From NCBI GenBank assembly GCA_964431365.1, contig CAYSJJ010000008.1, positions 1 through 64,000 on the forward strand: a stretch of 64,000 nucleotides of DNA. Reading direction: 5' to 3'. Under the pieces are notes generated by a model. The model was given only the letters and a program-made list of their open reading frames with translations. It had not been told where the DNA came from and made no database searches. The position numbers and the translations under genes were made by a program. Position 1 is the first letter of the stretch. Every line of letters begins with the position of its first letter. Positions 61,513 to 64,000 of the stretch are shown here, piece by piece. Source of the DNA: Geomobilibacter sp964431365 (lineage in GTDB: Bacteria; Desulfobacterota; Desulfuromonadia; Geobacterales; DSM-12255).

Positions 61513-62211
61513 ATGCTGAATTTGATCTCCAAAATACTTCACGTTATGACTAGGAAGAAGATTGTTGTAGAGATTGGCAATGTAAGGACTACCACGCCGG
61601 TTAGCAAAGTATTCGGTACCGATCGTGGCACTCCCATTGACCGCTACTACATAGAGCACTTCCTTCAAGCACATGCCGAGCAGATTCAAGGACGGATCCT
61701 GGAGGTTGGTGAGCCTTGCTATGCCAGGAAGTTCAGCAGAGACAAGTATCATCGTATTGATGTGATTCATCCTGTGCACGGCGTTGAGAGTGCGACGATT
61801 ACGGGAGACCTTACTGAATTGGACTCTCTGCCGGCAGCTGCTTTCGACTGCTTCATCTGTACGCAGACATTCAATTTTATAATGGAAGTACAGAAAGCAG
61901 TTGTAGGGGCGCACCATCTGTTGAAACCAGGTGGCGTACTTCTGGCCACGGTCGCGGGCATCAGTCAGATCAGCCGTTACGACATGGAGCTATGGGGAGA
62001 TTACTGGCGATTTACCACCCTGTCGGTTGAGCGGCTCTTCAGGCCGCTATTCGGTCCCGACCTCGCGATAGAATGCCACGGTAATGCTTTGGCTGCATGT
62101 GCCTTTCTCCAGGGACTTGCAGTAGAAGATCTTCCCGAGCCGAGTCTTCTTCAAGATACAGATCCCGACTACCAACTCATCATCACTATCGTTGCCAGGA
62201 AGGGACGATGA
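61513..62211 (+). CDS. SAM-dependent methyltransferase
   Basis: 232 residues. ILEVGEPCYARKF (degenerate motif I), VIHPVHGVESATITGDLTELDSL, CTQTFNFIMEVQKAV and LLKPGGVLL. The ribosome site is weak; the in-frame TTG 61504 is an alternative. Coupled to the deacetylase gene by ATGA. Confidence 0.78.
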   Translation: MLNLISKILHVMTRKKIVVEIGNVRTTTPVSKVFGTDRGTPIDRYYIEHFLQAHAEQIQGRILEVGEPCYARKFSRDKYHRIDVIHPVHGVESATITGDLTELDSLPAAAFDCFICTQTFNFIMEVQKAVVGAHHLLKPGGVLLATVAGISQISRYDMELWGDYWRFTTLSVERLFRPLFGPDLAIECHGNALAACAFLQGLAVEDLPEPSLLQDTDPDYQLIITIVARKGR

Positions 62212-63188
62212 CGCTCCATTCTCGATGCCTGTCAGTGTTCGAGGCGTTGGTCAGAGAGAGAAACCGCATCTCCAACCATATCGATCCTCCGTTGATCGTT
62301 TTGCTCTATCATCGGGTGGCAGATCTCCCCAGCGATCCCCAGATGCTTGCTGTTTCTCCCCAAAACTTTCGTGACCAGATGGACTATCTGAAGAAACATG
62401 TTTCCCTGATGCGTCTCGATGAAGAATGGCCATTCAGCTCCCTGCCGGCTGTTGCAGTGACCTTCGATGACGGCTATGCAGACAACTACACGAATGCCCT
62501 GCCGATCCTCGAGGAATTTGGTGTCCCGGCCACTTTTTTCATAAGCGCAGGAGATGTCGGCAGTGAGACTGAGTTTTGGTGGGACGAGTTAGAGCGACTA
62601 CTCTTGGGAGACGACCATCTGCCACCAACTTTTGCGTTCATGGACGAGGATAGTAGGACAATTTGGGCAACCGGCACTCGAGCCGAGCGAACACGACTGT
62701 ATGAGGAACTTCATCCAATCATGAAATCCGTCGACGAACCGTTGCGAACCGAGTGGCTCCGGCAGCTTCAGATTTGGGCTGGGATGGGGCACGTCGGACG
62801 CTTGAGTCATCGTGCTATTGACCATGCGCAGCTACAACGGCTTGCCGCGAGCCCTGTTGCAACTGTTGGCGCCCATGGCCTGACCCATGTCACCTTCTCA
62901 TCCCTTCCTCCGGCGCGCCAGATAGAGGAAATGCGAGGCTCTAGGGATAGGTTGGAAACCTTGACAGGGAAAAGGATTGAGCTGTTTTCTTACCCGTTCG
63001 GGGGGAGGCGAGACTTTTGCCGGGAAACGACAACTCTCTGCCGTGAGGCGGGATTTCTCATGGCTGCAGCAAACTTCCCCGGTCAGGTGCACAGTTGGAC
63101 CGACCGGTTCCAGCTCCCGCGGCACCTCGTCCGTAACTGGCCGCTGGAGATTTTCAAGTACAATCTTGGCAGGTTTTGGACCTTATGA
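62208..63188 (+). CDS. Polysaccharide deacetylase (NodB homology)
   Basis: 326 residues. NodB motif TFDDGYADN (catalytic and metal Asp) and metal-binding His in HGLTHV. Removes N- or O-acetyl groups from a glycan, probably the surface polysaccharide. No clear signal peptide, so it may act on the lipid-linked intermediate in the cytoplasm. Overlaps neighbours by 4 bp on both sides. Confidence 0.87.
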   Translation: MTLHSRCLSVFEALVRERNRISNHIDPPLIVLLYHRVADLPSDPQMLAVSPQNFRDQMDYLKKHVSLMRLDEEWPFSSLPAVAVTFDDGYADNYTNALPILEEFGVPATFFISAGDVGSETEFWWDELERLLLGDDHLPPTFAFMDEDSRTIWATGTRAERTRLYEELHPIMKSVDEPLRTEWLRQLQIWAGMGHVGRLSHRAIDHAQLQRLAASPVATVGAHGLTHVTFSSLPPARQIEEMRGSRDRLETLTGKRIELFSYPFGGRRDFCRETTTLCREAGFLMAAANFPGQVHSWTDRFQLPRHLVRNWPLEIFKYNLGRFWTL

Positions 63189-64000
63189 ACGTACTCATCC
63201 TTAATTCGGTCGACAACTGCGGCGGCGCGGCTAAGGTAGCGCAGAGGCTCTGCCTGGGCCTGCGACAGGCTGACATCCCAGCGCACCTTCTGGTGCAGCG
63301 CAAGCTCTCGGACGAAAGTTGCACGATCGGACCGACCACGTTCTTCAGACGATGGTTCGCCGAGCTGAGACCCCATCTGGATGCCCTGCCGACTTGCCTG
63401 TATCCCAAGCGTACTCGGCTCATCTTTTCCCCGGGCTTCCTTCCAGAGCGAACGGGATTCAAAATCAATTCCCTTGCGCCTGACCTGTTGCATCTCCACT
63501 GGATATGTGAAGGGTTTGTTAGGATTGAAACCCTCCGTACCCTGAAAATCCCCATTGTCTGGACGCTGCACGACTCGTGGCCTTTTACCGGTGGGTGCCA
63601 TTTGCCGTTTGACTGTACCCGCTACGAAGGCTCCTGCGGATGCTGTCCCAGGCTCGGCTCCGGGCGAACATATGACCTTTCCCGTTGGGTTTGGAGGCGG
63701 AAAAGGAAGACCTTCAGTGAGCTGGATCTGGTCTTGGTTGCCCCTAGTTCCTGGATGGCAAAGTGTGTTAAGGCAAGCTCCTTGTTTCGGAACAGCCGGG
63801 TGGAGGTTATTCCGAACGGGCTCGATCTTTTGAGCTACTCCCCTCGCGACAAGTGGACAGCCCGCTCGTTCCTGAATCTGCCTCACGAGAAGAGGCTCAT
63901 TCTCTTCAACGGTCTGGGGGGGTGTGACAACCCCAATAAGGGATTCGGACATCTACGCGAAGCACTTCGGCTATTGCTCGAAATGGGGGAGAGCAACTTA
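63185..64000 (+). CDS. GT4 glycosyltransferase, 5' part only
   Basis: The first 272 residues of a gene that continues beyond the window. NVLILNSVDNCGGAAKVAQRL, LLHLHWICEGFV, TLHDSWPFTGGCHLPFDC with the Cys-rich YEGSCGCCPRL and EVIPNGLDL are typical of the WcaC-like GT4 subgroup. Starts by ATGA overlap with the deacetylase gene. Confidence 0.88.
   Translation, partial: MNVLILNSVDNCGGAAKVAQRLCLGLRQADIPAHLLVQRKLSDESCTIGPTTFFRRWFAELRPHLDALPTCLYPKRTRLIFSPGFLPERTGFKINSLAPDLLHLHWICEGFVRIETLRTLKIPIVWTLHDSWPFTGGCHLPFDCTRYEGSCGCCPRLGSGRTYDLSRWVWRRKRKTFSELDLVLVAPSSWMAKCVKASSLFRNSRVEVIPNGLDLLSYSPRDKWTARSFLNLPHEKRLILFNGLGGCDNPNKGFGHLREALRLLLEMGESNL

Overview
This window looks like a chromosomal segment of a Geobacter-type bacterium (Desulfuromonadia, Geobacteraceae or a close relative). 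The evidence is internal. There is a c-type cytochrome with ten heme-binding sites next to an MtrB/PioB-like outer-membrane barrel. A very short type IV pilin (PilA-N) is followed by a separate PilA-C partner behind a sigma-54-type promoter. There is a B12-dependent ribonucleotide reductase. GC-rich housekeeping genes alternate with an AT-richer surface-glycan island. No rRNA, tRNA, CRISPR array or complete insertion sequence was seen. Two runs of 10 N (9403-9412 and 13086-13095) are assembly joins of unknown true length. The second appears to be a false gap.

Layout. 0-8 kb: TPR and membrane proteins, an MlaF-like ATPase, the porin-cytochrome pair, a PF04392-type binding protein, a stand-alone receiver domain and a small protein with a cysteine-rich tail. 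8-13.6 kb: a YfcE-like phosphoesterase, SppA, a DppBC-type permease pair, an M48 lipoprotein protease and an exported beta-carbonic anhydrase. 13.6-26.4 kb: mostly minus-strand cell-envelope and DNA-metabolism genes (PepF-like peptidase, Pal, M23, Nudix, RecQ, YkgJ-like, CAP, NrdJ) with plus-strand MarR, cupredoxin and YvlD genes between them. A phased cluster of DnaA-box-like sites lies at 23.8-23.9 kb. 26.6-39.2 kb: GAF-GGDEF, beta-helix protein, cysteine desulfurase, PhoH/PIN, TsaD, RsmA, UDP-glucose dehydrogenase, UDP-xylose synthase, FtsB-like, ArgS and a SPOR protein, all on plus.

39.4-64 kb is the most distinctive part. PilA-N and PilA-C are followed by an ABC-2 transporter, a GT-C/TPR membrane enzyme and a UbiA-type polyprenyl-phosphate transferase. 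A long, tightly overlapping glycan operon comes next, with glycosyltransferases, about six SAM methyltransferases, a Wzm/Wzt exporter whose ATPase carries a C-terminal extension, and a NodB deacetylase. Inside this operon sits a second, orphan PilA-N with its own sigma-54-like promoter. One methyltransferase gene contains an 11-G homopolymer, which makes it a phase-variation candidate. UDP-glucuronate and UDP-xylose made by the 34-36 kb genes probably feed this glycan.

The best candidates for new biology are the duplicated pilin embedded in the glycan operon, the possible lipid-linked-sugar pilin decoration module beside pilA, the lipidated MtrA-like cytochrome with a CX3CH first heme site, the poly-G switch, the DnaA-box array and a two-copy terminal-inverted-repeat element, one copy of which carries a nested insertion.
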